This document shows, in pieces, positions 1 to 11,295 of a stretch of DNA of 64,000 nucleotides. The DNA is from Cladorhizidae sp. MBARI D1340-BT2 (taxonomy: Eukaryota; Porifera; Demospongiae; Poecilosclerida; Cladorhizidae), in contig JAQNBH010000002.1 in the NCBI GenBank assembly GCA_028752905.1, forward strand, positions 36,052,075 through 36,116,074, read 5' to 3'. The notes beneath the pieces are model-generated. The model saw only the letters and a program-made list of their open reading frames with translations, was not told the origin of the DNA and did no database searches. A program made the translations under genes and the position numbers. Numbering within the stretch: position 1 is the first letter of the stretch; the number at the start of each line of letters is the position of its first letter.

Positions 1-3000
1 TAACCAGTATACACTGTGATACTAGTGCTTCTATAACCAGTATACACTGTGATACTAGTGCTTCTATAACCAGTATACACTGTGATACTAGTGCCTCTAT
101 AACCAGTATACACTGTGATACTAGTGCCTCTATAACCAGTATACACTGTGATACTAGTGCTTCTATAACCAGTATACACTGTGATACTAGTGCCTCTATA
201 ACCAGTATACACTGTGATACTAGTGCCTCTATAACCAGTATACACTGTGATACTAGTGCTCCTATAACCAGTATACACTGTGATACTAGTGCTTCTATAA
301 CCAGTATACACTGTGATACTAGTGCTTCTATAACCAGTATACACTGTGATACTAGTGCCTCTATAACCAGTATACACTGTGATACTAGTGCTTCTATAAC
401 CAGTATACACTGTGATACTAGTGCTCCTATAACCAGTATACACTGTGATACTAGTGCCTCTATAACCAGTATACACTGTGATACTAGTGCCTCTATAACC
501 AGTATACACTGTGATACTAGTGCCTCTATAACCAGTATACACTGTGATACTAGTGCTTCTATAACCAGTATACACTGTGATACTAGTGCTCCTATAACCA
601 GTATACACTGTGATACTAGTGCTCCTATAACCAGTATACACTGTGATACTAGTGCTTCTATAACCAGTATACACTGTGATACTAGTGCCTCTATAACCAG
701 TATACACTGTGATACTAGTGCCTCTATAACCAGTATACACTGTGATACTAGTGCTCCTATAACCAGTATACACTGTGATACTAGTGCTTCTATAACCAGT
801 ATACACTGTGATACTGGTGCTCCTATAACCAGTATACACTGTGATACTAGTGCTCCTATAACCAGTATACACTGTGATACTAGTGCCTCTATAACCAGTA
901 TACACTGTGATACTAGTGCCTCTATAACCAGTATACACTGTGATACTAGTGCCTCTATAACCAGTATACACTGTGATACTAGTGCCTCTATAACCAGTAT
1001 ACACTGTGATACTAGTGCTCCTATAACCAGTATACACTGTGATACTAGTGCTTCTATAACCAGTATACACTGTGATACTAGTGCCTCTATAACCAGTATA
1101 CACTGTGATACTAGTGCTCCTATAACCAGTATACACTGTGATACTAGTGCCTCTATAACCAGTATACACTGTGATACTAGTCCCTCTATAACCAGTATAC
1201 ACTGTGATACTAGTGCTCCTATAACCAGTATACACTGTGATACTAGTGCCTCTATAACCAGTATACACTGTGATACTAGTGCTTCTATAACCAGTATACA
1301 CTGTGATACTAGTGCTCCTATAACCAGTATACACTGTGATACTAGTGCCTCTATAACCAGTATACACTGTGATACTAGTGCCTCTATAACCAGTATACAC
1401 TGTGATACTAGTGCTCCTATAACCAGTATACACTGTGATACTAGTGCCTCTATAACCAGTATACACTGTGATACTAGTGCTCCTATAACCAGTATACACT
1501 GTGATACTAGTGCTTCTATAACCAGTATACACTGTGATACTAGTGCTCCTATAACCAGTATACACTGTGATACTAGTGCTCCTATAACCAGTATACACTG
1601 TGATACTAGTGCCTCTATAACCAGTATACACTGTGATACTAGTGCTTCTATAACCAGTATACACTGTGATACTAGTGCCTCTATAACCAGTATACACTGT
1701 GATACTAGTGCTCCTATAACCAGTATACACTGTGATACTAGTGCCTCTATAACCAGTATACACTGTGATACTAGTGCTCCTATAACCAGTATACACTGTG
1801 ATACTAGTGCTCCTATAACCAGTATACACTGTGATACTAGTGCCTCTATAACCAGTATACACTGTGATACTAGTGCTTCTATAACCAGTATACACTGTGA
1901 TACTAGTGCCTCTATAACCAGTATACACTGTGATACTAGTGCTCCTATAACCAGTATACACTGTGATACTAGTGCCTCTATAACCAGTATACACTGTGAT
2001 ACTAGTGCCTCTATAACCAGTATACACTGTGATACTAGTGCCTCTATAACCAGTATACACTGTGATACTAGTGCCTCTATAACCAGTATACACTGTGATA
2101 CTAGTGCTCCTATAACCAGTATACACTGTGATACTAGTGCTTCTATAACCAGTATACACTGTGATACTAGTGCTCCTATAACCAGTATACACTGTGATAC
2201 TAGTGCCTCTATAACCAGTATACACTGTGATACTAGTGCCTCTATAACCAGTATACACTGTGATACTAGTGCCTCTATAACCAGTATACACTGTGATACT
2301 AGTGCCTCTATAACCAGTATACACTGTGATACTAGTGCCTCTATAACCAGTATACACTGTGATACTAGTGCCTCTATAACCAGTATACACTGTGATACTA
2401 GTGCCTCTATAACCAGTATACACTGTGATACTAGTGCTCCTATAACCAGTATACACTGTGATACTAGTGCTTCTATAACCAGTATACACTGTGATACTAG
2501 TGCTCCTATAACCAGTATACACTGTGATACTAGTGCCTCTATAACCAGTATACACTGTGATACTAGTGCTTCTATAACCAGTATACACTGTGATACTAGT
2601 GCCTCTATAACCAGTATACACTGTGATACTAGTGCCTCTATAACCAGTATACACTGTGATACTAGTGCTTCTATAACCAGTATACACTGTGATACTAGTG
2701 CCTCTATAACCAGTATACACTGTGATACTAGTGCCTCTATAACCAGTATACACTGTGATACTAGTGCCTCTATAACCAGTATACACTGTGATACTAGTGC
2801 TTCTATAACCAGTATACACTGTGATACTAGTGCTCCTATAACCAGTATACACTGTGATACTAGTGCCTCTATAACCAGTATACACTGTGATACTAGTGCT
2901 TCTATAACCAGTATACACTGTGATACTAGTGCTCCTATAACCAGTATACACTGTGATACTAGTGCTCCTATAACCAGTATACACTGTGATACTAGTGCCT

Positions 3001-3765
3001 CTATAACCAGTATACACTGTGATACTAGTGCTTCTATAACCAGTATACACTGTGATACTAGTGCCTCTATAACCAGTATACACTGTGATACTAGTGCCTC
3101 TATAACCAGTATACACTGTGATACTAGTGCCTCTATAACCAGTATACACTGTGATACTGGTGCTCCTATAACCAGTATACACTGTGATACTAGTGCCTCT
3201 ATAACCAGTATACACTGTGATACTAGTGCCTCTATAACCAGTATACACTGTGATACTAGTGCTTCTATAACCAGTATACACTGTGATACTAGTGCTCCTA
3301 TAACCAGTATACACTGTGATACTAGTGCTCCTATAACCAGTATACACTGTGATACTAGTGCTTCTATAACCAGTATACACTGTGATACTAGTGCTCCTAT
3401 AACCAGTATACACTGTGATACTAGTGCTTCTATAACCAGTATACACTGTGATACTAGTGCTCCTATAACCAGTATACACTGTGATACTAGTGCTCCTATA
3501 ACCAGTATACACTGTGATACTAGTGCTCCTATAACCAGTATACACTGTGATACTAGTGCTTCTATAACCAGTATACACTGTGATACTAGTGCCTCTATAA
3601 CCAGTATACACTGTGATACTAGTGCTCCTATAACCAGTATACACTGTGATACTAGTGCTCCTATAACCAGTATACACTGTGATACTAGTGCTCCTATAAC
3701 CAGTATACACTGTGATACTAGTGCCTCTATAACCAGTATACACTGTGATACTGGTGCTTCCCTGA
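1..3765. repeat. 33-bp minisatellite, about 114 units
   Basis: Tandem unit of 33 bp built on ataaccagtatacactgtga followed by tactagtgc and a variable trinucleotide. It runs from the first base of the window, so it extends upstream. Units are almost identical. Variation is nearly confined to one trinucleotide (TTC, CTC or TCC before TAT). Rare other changes include ACTGGTG near 814, 3158 and 3752, and AGTCCC near 1182. The last unit decays around 3750-3770. It lies upstream of the first recognisable exon (3961) of a + strand gene, so probably in an intron or 5' flank. Confidence 0.97.
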
Positions 3766-3960
3766 CCAGTATACGTACCTGTATACTCTGATATTTAGTC
3801 GTGTGTGCGCACGTGTATGTGTGTGTGCGTGCATGCGTGGAAATCGTCCCAGAACCCGAGCAAGGCTGTGTGTGCATTTTTGTTGACAGCTCTTGTTGTT
3901 TATATATAATTATTATATTAATGTTTAATTTTCATTTACTATAATCGTGTTCATATAGAG

Positions 3961-4046
3961 TTATGCAAAAGGACTTCTCGGAGGACATCTACGAGCATCT
4001 CATCATCGACCTGAGTGAGGGAGGAAGATTCAAGATTATGGGACAG
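3961..4046 (+). CDS. Exon a of an unidentified membrane protein gene
   Basis: Coding-like exon bounded by an acceptor (catatagag) and a donor (ggacag|gtacag). The open frame reads from MQKDFSEDIYEHLIIDL to the end residues FKIMGQ and leaves in phase 0. This matches the phase-0 entry of the exon at 6025. The acceptor could instead be two bases upstream (3959). No start codon context or signal peptide is visible, so the 5' end of the gene lies upstream, within or beyond the 33-bp array. I do not recognise the protein family. Acidic and hydrophobic spacing suggests a folded alpha/beta extracellular domain, but that is inference. Confidence 0.55.
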
Positions 4047-4690
4047 GTACAGTAATGGAGTCGTCCCCTTTTGTATGTGGCCACTCCTGTGCCGTCATGG
4101 TTACCATGGCGCTTATACGTCCAATTCATAGGGGCTGACATTTTCTGCTATTTCTATATGTTCAATAAACATCGTGACTACATTCACAGTGTAGCGTGAT
4201 AAATTAATAGCCATTCTGCTGGACTTATTGATACAAGCACCCTCGTAGTCGAGTCCAAGGAGATACTAGCGATTGATCGAATTAGCACTTAATGGAGATA
4301 TGCGGACGAGAGTGCCACACACTGAACATGGTCACATGTTTGGCTACCATTATGGACCCGGCCATCCTAGATGACTTCATCAAATGTAGATGTAGCTTCT
4401 TTGACTTGGAATACATACATGCATGTACATGTATCTATGCTGTCTCTACCATTCCTTACTGTGGACTTCTATGGCAACGTTGCATAAATCTAGCGACTGA
4501 TCGCCATAGGAACACTTCATTAATGAGGTGGGCTCCTATTAGCAATGGCCGGTGCTATTAATCAAGAATTAATTTCAAATGTAAATGAAATTCACTGAGG
4601 GAAATACCCTCTTTGGAAATTTGTGTGTACTTTTTATGTGTAATGTTTCAGTATTATATAGGTGCACAGTATTCTACATGTACATGTATA
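4047..4690. other. Intron sequence without a recognised feature
   Basis: Unique, AT-rich sequence between exon a and the second 33-bp array. A short open frame at 4292-4561 has no family resemblance or splice support and I do not call it a gene. Confidence 0.5.
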
Positions 4691-5945
4691 GCTAGTGCAT
4701 AGTTCAGTATTCTAGTATATTTGCTAGTGCATAGTTTCAGTATTCTAGTATATTTGCTAGTGCATAGTTTCAGTATTCTAGTATATTTGCTAGTGCATAG
4801 TTTCAGTATTCTAGTATATTTGCTAGTGCATAGTTTCAGTATTCTAGTATATTTGCTAGTGCATAGTTTCAGTATTCTAGTATATTTGCTAGTGCATAGT
4901 TTCAGTATTCTAGTATATTTGCTAGTGCATAGTTTCAGTATTCTAGTATATTTGCTAGTGCATAGTTTCAGTATTCTAGTATATTTGCTAGTGCATAGTT
5001 TAAGTATTCTAGTATATTTGCTAGTGCATAGTTTCAGTATTCTAGTATATTTGCTAGTGCATAGTTTCAGTATTCTAGTATATTTGCTAGTGCATAGTTT
5101 CAGTATTCTAGTATATTTGCTAGTGCATAGTTTCAGTATTCTAGTATATTTGCTAGTGCATAGTTTCAGTATTCTAGTATATTTGCTAGTGCATAGTTTC
5201 AGTATTCTAGTATATTTGCTAGTGCATAGTTTCAGTATTCTAGTATATTTGCTAGTGCATAGTTTCAGTATTCTAGTATATTTGCTAGTGCATAGTTTCA
5301 GTATTCTAGTATATTTGCTAGTGCATAGTTTCAGTATTCTAGTATATTTGCTAGTGCATAGTTTCAGTATTCTAGTATATTTGCTAGTGCATAGTTTCAG
5401 TATTCTAGTATATTTGCTAGTGCATAGTTTCAGTATTCTAGTATATTTGCTAGTGCATAGTTTCAGTATTCTAGTATATTTGCTAGTGCATAGTTTAAGT
5501 ATTCTAGTATATTTGCTAGTGCATAGTTTCAGTATTCTAGTATATTTGCTAGTGCATAGTTTCAGTATTCTAGTATATTTGCTAGTGCATAGTTTCAGTA
5601 TTCTAGTATATTTGCTAGTGCATAGTTTCAGTATTCTAGTATATTTGCTAGTGCATAGTTTCAGTATTCTAGTATATTTGCTAGTGCATAGTTTCAGTAT
5701 TCTAGTATATTTGCTAGTGCATAGTTTCAGTATTCTAGTATATTTGCTAGTGCATAGTTTCAGTATTCTAGTATATTTGCTAGTGCATAGTTTCAGTATT
5801 CTAGTATATTTGCTAGTGCATAGTTTCAGTATTCTAGTATATTTGCTAGTGCATAGTTTCAGTATTCTAGTATATTTGCTAGTGCATAGTTTCGGTATTC
5901 TAGTATATTTGCTAGTGCATAGTTTCAGTATTCTAGTATATTTGG
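4691..5945. repeat. Second 33-bp minisatellite, about 38 units
   Basis: Tandem repeat of gctagtgcatagtttcagta plus ttctagtatattt (33 bp). The + strand is stop-free in one frame, giving a 416-residue repeat of the 11-mer LVHSFSILVYL. Only a few units differ (taagt or cggt instead of cagt). A degenerate last unit (6000-6024) ends in the splice acceptor of exon b. Each unit holds tttgctag, which resembles that acceptor (tttgcag). The array probably grew from the 3' end of this intron. Confidence 0.95.
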
Positions 5946-6024
5946 CTATAGTTTTAGCATCTGTAGTATAATATTATTTGTAACTACTATTATGCATAGT
6001 TTCAGTATTCTAGCATATTTGCAG

Positions 6025-6180
6025 GCAGTGTCGTACGACGATATCACAGAAGCAGTGAACCAGTTCGTAGCCACCTTTCACCCTCCTCTGATCCCTGCCC
6101 TCGAGGCCACCAACTTTGAGACTCAGATCAGCATAGCCGAAGGACCACCAGACTATGACAGAGCAAACAAAGTGCTCAAG
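6025..6180 (+). CDS. Exon b of the unidentified membrane protein gene
   Basis: A 52-codon exon entered after catatttgcag and left at ctcaag|gtaagg, phase 0 on both sides. It reads AVSYDDITEAVNQFVATF and so on, ending in DYDRANKVLK. Composition and both strong splice sites support real coding sequence. It joins in frame with exon a (phase 0) and exon c (phase 0). The family is not recognised. Confidence 0.65.
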
Positions 6181-6249
6181 GTAAGGGACGCTTGGTCACC
6201 TTGTTCCGTTGTCCTGTTTCTAAAAACAACAACGATTAAAACAAACTCT

Positions 6250-6620
6250 AGTGAAGTGATTTTAACCCCTACTCATCCTTCCTTAATGGGTAGTGACTTT
6301 AACCCCTACTCATCCTCCCTTAATGGATAGTGACTTTAACCCCTACTCATCCTTCCTTAATGGGTAGTGACTTTAACCCCTACTCATCCTCCCTTAATGG
6401 ATAGTGACTTTAACCCCTACTCATCCTTCCTTAATGGGTAGTGACTTTAACCCCTACTCATCCTCCCTTAATGGGTTGTGACTTTAACCCCTACTCATCC
6501 TTCCTTAATGGGTAGTGACTTTAACCCCTACTCATCCTCCCTTAATGGGTAGTGACTTTAACCCCTACTCAACCTCCCTTAATTGTGTAGTGACTTTAAC
6601 TCCTACTCATCCTCCCTTAA
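6250..6620. repeat. 38-bp minisatellite, left part
   Basis: Tandem unit gtagtgactttaacccctac plus tcatccttccttaatggg (38 bp), with alternating ccttcc/cctccc variants. It begins about 70 bp after the donor of exon b. Each unit contains TTAA, the piggyBac target. The array is split by the element at 6621-9130 and resumes at 9131. Confidence 0.95.
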
Positions 6621-9130
6621 CCGATTAAACGCCGTAAGCGCCATATGGCGCGAGACCTTACATCCTTCGCCACACAAAAATATATAAAATGAACCGTTAC
6701 GAGCTAACAGCCCCGGTTGGGTTCTGCACATGCCTAGTAGACTAGAGAACGTCACAAAAATGATTATTTCCGGTTGATGCATCGTGCAACAAAAATCCTG
6801 CGGTTGAACGCCATTTTTGTTGGTCGAGCTTTTTTTTTAAACTGCTCAAAGATGCTCTCCTGTGAGGACGTTATTTCTCAACTTTTAGCCGACGATTCTG
6901 GCGATTCTGGGTCAGATTCATTTGGGGAAGAAGGTGAAGACATCTATGCATACCGAGGAAACACTCTGGATCCAGTTGCTCTAAGAGAAGAGGCGCGCTT
7001 GGATGGACTTCTCGATAGTAAGTTTCTTCTAACCTTAGCGCTTCATAGCCTTTGTTTACCATAGTCAACTGAGAGTGTACTATTGCCAAATACTAGCTTA
7101 TTCTGTTGGTATTCCAAATTCAGACAGGATAGTTATAGGAAAAAAGTTATAGCTAAGAGTGTAGGTTGGAGTTGTTGAGTTGTTGATTTTCATTTGAATT
7201 TGAATTTTCAAATGTTGACCACAAACTTGATATATATATATCTTGTTTTTCCCACCCTCCCCACTACTTTTCCTACAGCATCAGATGATGAGAGTGGAGA
7301 TGAGGCATCTATGACTCCTTTTGTTACATTGGAGGATGAGGAAGCCTTGCCTGAAGTCTCTACAGGGCGTGGGAACACGACTGGTGCTGGAGTTGTGCGA
7401 GGGAGAGGCGGGCGAGGGAGAGGCGGGCGAGGGAGTACTGGCCAAGGGGGAAGCAGCTCAAGTGGTAGTGGAGTCGTAAGTGTTGCTAGTGGTCCTCCAA
7501 AAGGTACTGGTAGTAGGCGGGCCAGAGGTTATAGGCGTGTGCGAGCATCTGGCACTGGTTCTGTCCGAGCATCTGGCACTGGTTCTGCCCAAGCATCTGG
7601 CACTGGTTCTAGGCTAACTGAGGTCACAGGTAAGTGGGAAATAAAGGAGCCAACTCCTTTGAAATTGGACTATACAGCAACAGCTGGTCCAACTTCTTCA
7701 TTGCTTGGTGCATCCAGTACATTTTTAGATGCATTTTACCTTTTTTTTACTCTTGAAGTGTGGGAACTCCTAGTAGCAGAGACGAACAGTTACGTTTCTA
7801 GGATGGCTAGTCTCTCCAGGCCATGGGTAGATACTAATATAGAGGAAATGAAAGCTTTTGTAGGAATGTTGATAATAATGGGAGTTTCCACACTTCCATA
7901 CTTAGAATTGTACTGGTCCACTAATCACTCGGATTTGTCTGGATCTTTGGTTCGTAAAGTAATGCCTAGGACTCGGTTTTTGGAGCTAATGCGTTATGTA
8001 CATGTAAATTCTATTGATGGTTTGTTGGTTACAAATTTGATAGAAGTTTGTTTATTGAATTCATTTATTTTGTTTTCTTCTGTCCGAGCTCCAATATCAG
8101 TAAGGAAGGGTAATTATCTAGAAGCTAGGATTGTTCTAGCTAAATCTTTGATTGGTTCTTTCTCTTCTCGGCAGCGTGCAGGTCAACGTTGTAGTCAGGC
8201 AAATAGTCAGCTAGATCGCCTCAATTTAAAACTAGGTCATTTCCCACAGTGCTGTGCAAAGAAGCGCTGTGTAGTTTGCATTAGTAAAGGTTACAGGCAT
8301 GAGGCAAGGTCCCAGTGTTGTTTTTGTAAGGTTCCTTTGTGTGGTGGATCAACAGGCCGTGACTGTTTTCGTAATACCATACCTTGGTGGACTATCAGTA
8401 ATGTTTATGCACCCCCTGCTCCTTTCTGTGCTTCTCTCTTGTTCCCTGCTCCTTCGTCTACTTCTCTCTTGTTCCCTGCTCCTTCGTCTACTTCTCTCGT
8501 TCCCTGTCCCTTCGTCTACTTCTCTCGTCTCTCCAGTATTCAAGTGTTATTCTTATCCTGGTATCTCATGTTTGTGTAGAATAAAAACATGGTGAAATAT
8601 CATGCCGGAGACCAAGCAAGCTATACCCAAGACTGAGCAAGTTCTACTCTACCCGTGACAGCAAGACCGGAGCTCTACCCAAGACACTCCCTTACATAAT
8701 TGTGTTTTATATTATGGTTTTATTCTAGTATGTGTTAGCATTTTCACTCTCTTATAAAAAATTTTTGTATTATTATGTGTTAGCATTTTGATGGGGAAAA
8801 CAACCCACTGGCTTTGCAGCTGGTAGAGGGTTTGTAAATAGATGCTCCATCTTGTGTTGGCATTATAATGTGTGTATAATAGTGTGAAAATATGAAAATA
8901 TTCACCCCCAAGAAGATGTGACAAGGTTTTATAATGCTGGTTAGTTCTGCCCAGTTGGTAAGGAAGGCTCGATTTTTTTACACGAAGTAGAGCTATCATG
9001 TGGCTGAATATGACCCAAGTTTCATGGGTGGAGTCCCTGCAGAACGGAAGATATAAAAATAATAAGTAAAATACCTCGTTAATTCATGAATAATTTGCCC
9101 GCGGGTACTAGGAATACGGCGTGCAATCGG
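6621..9130 (+). mobile_element. piggyBac-type DNA transposon, internally deleted
   Basis: The element is flanked on both sides by TTAA (6617-6620 and 9131-9134), and removing it plus one TTAA restores a 38-bp repeat unit. Its ends are inverted: left ccgattaaacgccgta and right tacggcgtgcaatcgg agree at most positions. It encodes a piggyBac-derived transposase relic on the + strand, described separately. TTAA duplication and excision-compatible ends are hallmarks of this superfamily. At 2510 bp it is about the size of a complete element, but the catalytic core is missing. Confidence 0.93.
6852..8579 (+). pseudogene. piggyBac transposase, catalytic core deleted
   Basis: Exon 1 (6852-7017) gives an acidic N-terminus (MLSCEDVISQLLADDSGDS...), donor ata|gtaagt. 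Exon 2 starts at 7279 after cctacag and joins in phase, continuing the acidic stretch (SDDESGDEAS), then a Gly/Ser/Arg-rich linker. Next comes the family's N-terminal domain: ETNSYVSRMASL, WVDTNIEEMKAFVGMLIIMG, then YWSTNHSD and PRTRFLELMRYVHV. Right after this the reading switches to the region that normally ends the protein, including the Cys-rich finger (CCAKKRCVVCISKG...CCFCKVPLC...CF). The segment carrying the catalytic Asp residues is absent (junction near 8010). The protein cannot be an active transposase. Downstream 8410-8530 is a 30-bp CT-rich tandem repeat. Confidence 0.88.
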
Positions 9131-9556
9131 TTAATGGGTAGTGACTTTAACCCTTACTCATCCTTCCTTAATGGGTAGTGCTTTTAACCCCATACTTATC
9201 CATTATCCATCCCTAATGGAGTGACTTTAACCCGTACTCATCCTCCCTTAATGGGTAGTGACTTTAACCCCTACTCATCCTCCCTTAATGGGTAGTGACT
9301 TTAACCCCTACTCATTCTTCCTTAATGGGTAGTGACTTTAACCCCTACTCATCCTCCCTTAATGGGTAGTGACTTTAACCCCTACTCATCCTTCCTTAAT
9401 GGGTAGTGACTTTAACCCCTACTCATCCTCCCTTACTGGGTAGTGACTTTAACCCCTACTCATCCTTCCTTAATGGGTAGTGACTTTAACCCCTACTCAT
9501 CCTTCCTTAATGGGTAGTGACTTTAACTCCTACTCATCCTTCCTTAATGGGTAGTG
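9131..9556. repeat. 38-bp minisatellite, right part
   Basis: Continuation of the 38-bp array interrupted by the piggyBac element, about 11 units, some degenerate near 9180-9230. Confidence 0.95.
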
Positions 9557-9589
9557 CTATGAATATATGCACTGTGGACACACCAAGCA

Positions 9590-9765
9590 TTCCCTCACCT
9601 CCCCACTCTCCCACCTACAGTATGTCACCTCCTTCACCTATCCCTTACCTCCCCATCTCCGTCACCTCTCCCCTCACCTCTCTCACCTCTCCCTTACCTC
9701 CATCACCTCCCTGCCTCTCCCCCCGTCACCTCCCCACCTCTCCCTCACCTCTCTCTCTGTACCAA
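9590..9765. repeat. CT-rich simple repeat
   Basis: Degenerate runs of cacctctccctcacctcc, strongly strand-asymmetric (pyrimidine on +). Open frames here are compositional artefacts. Confidence 0.85.
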
Positions 9766-9825
9766 TAATCTCTATATGCAATCCTGCACAGTGTCCTAGC
9801 TTTATGAGTTGTTGATACTATATTA

Positions 9826-9954
9826 TTATATATATATCATTATTATATCATCATTATTATTATTATTACTACTACTACTACTACTACTGTTTATTACTGT
9901 TGTTGTTATTATTATTATTACTGTTATTATTACTACTACTATTATTATTATTAC

Positions 9955-10005
<51 letters not shown>

Positions 10006-10377
10006 TACTACTATTATTACTACTAATATTATTACTATTATTAATACTATTATTATTATTATTATTACTATTACTATTATTATTACTATTATTATTACTA
10101 TTATTATGATTATTATGATTATTACTATTATTCCTATTATTATTATGATTATTACTACTACTATTATTATTACTATTATTATTACTATTATTATTACTAT
10201 TATGATTATTATGATTATTACTATAATTATTATTATTATATCATCATCATTATATCATCATTATTATTATTATTATTATTACTACTACTACTACTACTAC
10301 TACTGTTTTATTGTTATTATTACTGTTGTTATTATTATTATTACTGTTATTACTATTACTAGTCTTTACTAGTCTAC

Positions 10378-10422
<45 letters not shown>

Positions 10423-10430
10423 AATAACCT
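9826..10430. repeat. ATT/ACT trinucleotide microsatellite block
   Basis: About 600 bp of mixed (att)n, (act)n and (gtt)n. The Ile- and Leu-rich open frames across it are low-complexity artefacts. Confidence 0.95.
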
Positions 10431-10562
10431 TCTCAATAATCAACTTCAATTTGTATTTTCTCGACGTTTCGACTACATAGATGCTCTAGCCTTCATAGAG
10501 CATTTAGTCTAAACGTCGAAGAATACAAATTGAAGTTGATTATTGAGAAGTTTATTGTAATG
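10419..10562. repeat. Fold-back hairpin with about 50-bp arms
   Basis: Left arm (10419-10470) and right arm (10509-10560) are inverted copies with one substitution and one short indel. Each arm ends in the aacgt core of cgacgttt. The loop carries gatgctctagccttcat, the core of the 25-bp array at 11.3-12.9 kb. It looks like a small fold-back or MITE-like repeat and has no protein. Confidence 0.85.
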
Positions 10563-10697
10563 TTATTATCACAACTGAGAGTCCATTGAGATTATTAATA
10601 CTATTATTGTTGTTGTTGTTGTCAATTTTCAGTGTCCTAGTATTCTTATTCTGGACCACTCATATGTGTTGCCGATTCTCTCCCCATCGTTCTGCAG

Positions 10698-10755
10698 CCA
10701 GATATTGGTTCTCTACCTAACATCACAGCTGTTACCATAGCAACCGCCAACCAAG
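10698..10755 (+). CDS. Exon c of the unidentified membrane protein gene
   Basis: Short exon after a pyrimidine-rich acceptor (gttctgcag) reading PDIGSLPNITAVTIATANQ and leaving in phase 1 at caag|gtttgt. Phase 0 entry fits exon b and phase 1 exit fits exon d. NIT is a potential N-glycosylation site, which would suit an extracellular position. The donor is weak, so the right end is less certain. Confidence 0.5.
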
Positions 10756-11295
10756 GTTTGTTGCTTGAGTAGTTTTGTAAACGACAAACAAACTCACACA
10801 CACACACACACAAAATCTTGAGTTAATTTGTTACTAGGTATGGAAGAAATAACTTCCCAAGCATGGGAGACCTCATCTCGTAGGAACCTTCACGTAATGT
10901 ACTGTGCATTAGTAGTAAATATTATGCTTTTGGTCTGTGGAGTTCTAATAGCATGAGCTTTTGGCATAGCAAGAAGGAGGTGGACACATTGTCTATGAAT
11001 GTTCAATGATTTTATTGTATATACGTTAACACACTCGACCCTATGCATGAGCCATCTGAAAAACCCTTGGGACCAAATCCTCCCTCCCTCCTCCCCGCTG
11101 GCTATAGATGAGCAGGTCTGTGTAACCAACCCCCTCCACCCTGAAAACTTTCCAAAATTAATGTACTCTATTAGAGTTAACAGAGACAGGAATTTGCTAT
11201 ATAGCAAGCAAACAAAGTGACGCAATAGTAGTAGTACAACAGAAGTAGAACAGGAATAAACTCAACCAACTTGAAATTTACTCTCTCAATGTTTT
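10756..11295. other. Intron sequence without a recognised feature
   Basis: Unique sequence with a short CA run near 10795. Overlapping open frames on both strands (10.9-11.2 kb) show no family resemblance. Confidence 0.5.

Noticed and set aside
1..3765. CRISPR-like array
   Set aside because: Units are contiguous with no unique spacers, and the host is eukaryotic. It is a minisatellite.
4721..5971. A 416-codon open frame of LVHSFSILVYL repeats
   Set aside because: Produced by a 33-bp array whose unit is divisible by three. It ends in a stop before exon b and there is no start context. I treat it as non-coding.
9809..10372. Long Ile/Leu-rich frames
   Set aside because: Translation of ATT/ACT microsatellite, low complexity.
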